DNA of 13,795 nt from DASYRM01 sp036004405 (GTDB taxonomy: Bacteria; Acidobacteriota; Vicinamibacteria; Vicinamibacterales; UBA2999), in the NCBI GenBank assembly GCA_036004405.1, contig DASYRM010000117.1, forward strand, positions 1 through 13,795, given 5' to 3'. Positions 12,361 to 13,795 of the stretch are shown in pieces. A program made the translations under genes and the position numbers. The notes below the pieces were generated by a model, which saw only the letters and a program-made list of their open reading frames with translations, made no database searches and was not told where the DNA came from. The number at the start of each line of letters is the position of its first letter. Positions within the stretch are counted from its first letter, which is position 1.

Positions 12361-13656
12361 TCACCGCCCGGCGGCGTCGAGCGAGCGGATGATGCGGCCG
12401 TTTTTCATCACGAAGACGACCGACTTCAGCGCTGCGACGTTGTCGAGCGGGTTTTCGGGCGTGGCGATGATGTCGGCCGCCATGCCGACGGCGAGCGTTC
12501 CGCGCTCCTTGTCCACGCCGAGCAGCCGGGCGGCGTTGGACGTCATCGCCTTCAGCAGTGTCTTGGTCGGGACGCCGGCTTGGACGTAGCTGTCGATCCA
12601 CAGCAGCGCGGTCTGTCCTCGCGTGAGCCCCGGCGCCTGCGTGATGGCGTCGGTGCCGAAGGCGATCGGAATGCCGGTGCGGAGCCCTTTCTTGAGCTGT
12701 GCCATCTCGGTGTCGTAGGTTTCCTGCGCGGCCGGCTTCGGGAGCATCCGTTCGAGCTCCTGCCGCGGAAACGGAGTGAAGACCGCGGTGATGCCGTTCT
12801 TCTTCGCGGTTTCGAGATCCTGCTCATCGGCGCCGTTCAGGTGCTCCATCGACGCCACGCCGGCCAGGGCGGCGTTGTGCGCCCCCTGGCGCGTCCACAC
12901 GTGCGCGGCGAGCTTCACGCCGGCCCGCGCCGCTTCGTCCACCATGAACCGGATGTCCTCGGGTGAATAGATGTAGCGCTGGTCATCCACGACGATCTTG
13001 ATCACGGTGGCGCCGTAATGAAGGTTCTCGCGGATGCCTTTGAGCATCTCGTCGCGCGTGTCCGCGAAGATGTATTCCGCGCCGACGATGCCCTTGCGAT
13101 CGGGCTGCAGGCGGAACTGGCCGCCGTACGGAGCGATGATGCGCCCGGCGTTCTGCATGGTCGGCCCGGGAATCAGGCCTCGTTCGATCGCCCCGCGGAC
13201 GCTCGAACAGGCGTAGTTCCCTTCGTTGCCGACGTCGCGGACGGTGGTGAATCCGGCCTCGAGCATCGTCTTCGCGTTGACGGCGCCCTGGATGGCGCGC
13301 AGGGTGTCGGGATCGTTGAGAACCGTGTAGAAATACGAGCCCCCGTCCCGCGCGACGTCCACGTCCAGGCACAGATGCGTGTGCGCGTCGAACAGTCCCG
13401 GCATCACGGCGGTGCGCGAGAGATCGACGACCGTCGCGCCGGGGGGCGCACTGACGCTGGCACCGATCGCGGTGATCTTGCCGTTTTCGACCAGGATCGA
13501 CTGATTGCGCGCGGCCGTGCCGGCCTCCGGATCGATCAGGGTGCCGGCCCGGATGACGGTCGCCGGCGGGCGGTCCGGCGCCTGCGCCGGCAGCGTGTCC
13601 GACAGGATCACCAGGGCGGCTGCCGCTACGACTATCCGCCAGAAGCTCGTCCTCAT
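12361..13656 (-). CDS. Exported metal-dependent amidohydrolase (imidazolonepropionase/prolidase-like)
   Basis: A 431-residue TIM-barrel amidohydrolase with a Sec signal peptide at about 1-26 (VVAAAALVIL, then LPAQA), so it acts in the periplasm or outside the cell. Metal-binding features are present: DAHTHL at 90-95 (His92, His94), the likely carboxylated lysine in TVIKIVVDD (Lys220), AHVWT (His252), SMEHLNG (His272) and FGTDAI (Asp336). EAGFTTVRDVGNEG at 133-146 and VMPGLFDAHTH are family hallmarks, and the C-terminal strands GMAADIIATPENPL through VFVMKNGRII complete the beta-sandwich. Related enzymes hydrolyse Xaa-Pro dipeptides, acyl-amino acids or lactams, and the substrate cannot be predicted. 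It starts 27 bp after the histidine kinase gene on the same strand and may share its transcript. The ATG at 13656 lacks a clear ribosome binding site. Confidence 0.92.
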   Translation of the reverse strand: MRTSFWRIVVAAAALVILSDTLPAQAPDRPPATVIRAGTLIDPEAGTAARNQSILVENGKITAIGASVSAPPGATVVDLSRTAVMPGLFDAHTHLCLDVDVARDGGSYFYTVLNDPDTLRAIQGAVNAKTMLEAGFTTVRDVGNEGNYACSSVRGAIERGLIPGPTMQNAGRIIAPYGGQFRLQPDRKGIVGAEYIFADTRDEMLKGIRENLHYGATVIKIVVDDQRYIYSPEDIRFMVDEAARAGVKLAAHVWTRQGAHNAALAGVASMEHLNGADEQDLETAKKNGITAVFTPFPRQELERMLPKPAAQETYDTEMAQLKKGLRTGIPIAFGTDAITQAPGLTRGQTALLWIDSYVQAGVPTKTLLKAMTSNAARLLGVDKERGTLAVGMAADIIATPENPLDNVAALKSVVFVMKNGRIIRSLDAAGR

Positions 13657-13683
13657 AGTCGTTTCGCGCGGCGGATCGTACCG

Positions 13684-13795
13684 CTATTCCGTGCTTCTTG
13701 GCGACGGCGACGTGCCGTCGTCCGGCAGCACCACGGTGAACAGGGCGCCGCCATCCGGCCGGTTGGCGACGGACACCTGACCCTCGTGCAGCTCC
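13684..13795 (-). CDS. C-terminal end of a sensor histidine kinase (cut by window edge)
   Basis: Thirty-six codons (13794-13687) plus a TAG stop are present on the minus strand. They encode the end of an ATP-binding (HATPase_c) domain: LHEGQVSVANRPDGGALFTVVLP, where GGALFTVVLP is the G2-box glycine pair and final strand found at the end of sensor histidine kinases. A short tail DDGTSPSPRSTE follows. The sensor and dimerisation domains are outside the window, so the stimulus and partner regulator are unknown. It lies just upstream of the amidohydrolase on the same strand. Confidence 0.85.
   Translation of the reverse strand, partial: ELHEGQVSVANRPDGGALFTVVLPDDGTSPSPRSTE

Overview
The window is GC-rich bacterial chromosomal DNA with tightly packed genes on both strands. 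It shows no rRNA, tRNA, CRISPR array, transposase or phage gene. The gene mix suggests an uncultured soil-type bacterium: an MFS/spermidine-synthase fusion, a tannase-family secreted protein, an exported imidazolonepropionase-like amidohydrolase, and small winged-helix-like proteins. My best guess is Acidobacteriota, perhaps the Vicinamibacteria. That placement is an inference from gene content and base composition; no marker gene is present.

Layout, left to right. (1) Positions 1-3095, minus strand: a phosphate block read ppx, then pstB, then phoU (cut by the left edge). The channel genes pstSCA are not next to pstB. A clean direct repeat, TTTACA-N5-TTTACA, lies between ppx and pstB and is a good candidate binding site for a PhoB/PhoP-type regulator. 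(2) Positions 3164-6565, plus strand: a diacylglycerol-kinase-family lipid kinase, diverging from ppx, and a large polytopic membrane protein with a C-terminal spermidine-synthase-like domain. A tandem pair of strong hairpins (6566-6616) separates it from the convergent glgC. (3) 6626-9511: glgC (minus) and a secreted tannase/feruloyl-esterase-family protein (plus), divergent with only 18 bp between start codons. The tannase-family protein appears to lack the nucleophilic serine and both cysteines of the family's CS-D-HC active site. (4) 9594-12344, plus strand: sixA-like phosphohistidine phosphatase, a 71-residue unknown protein, a family-2 glycosyltransferase, a PHP-domain metallophosphoesterase and an 83-residue winged-helix-like protein. 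(5) 12361-13795, minus strand: an exported metal-dependent amidohydrolase preceded by the last 36 codons of a sensor histidine kinase.

The recurring theme is phosphate: transport ATPase, PhoU, exopolyphosphatase, lipid kinase, phosphohistidine phosphatase and PHP phosphoesterase. Three intergenic stretches (before pstB, before the 71-residue gene, before the glycosyltransferase) carry TT(T/C)AC-type direct repeats at about 11-bp spacing, the pattern of known Pho boxes. This could mean that the 71-residue protein and the glycosyltransferase belong to a phosphate-starvation regulon. That is a hypothesis and the two later sites are weak. I see no convincing wholly new multi-gene system. The best leads are the possible tannase-family pseudoenzyme, the putative Pho regulon and a small set of related palindromic repeats at gene ends.
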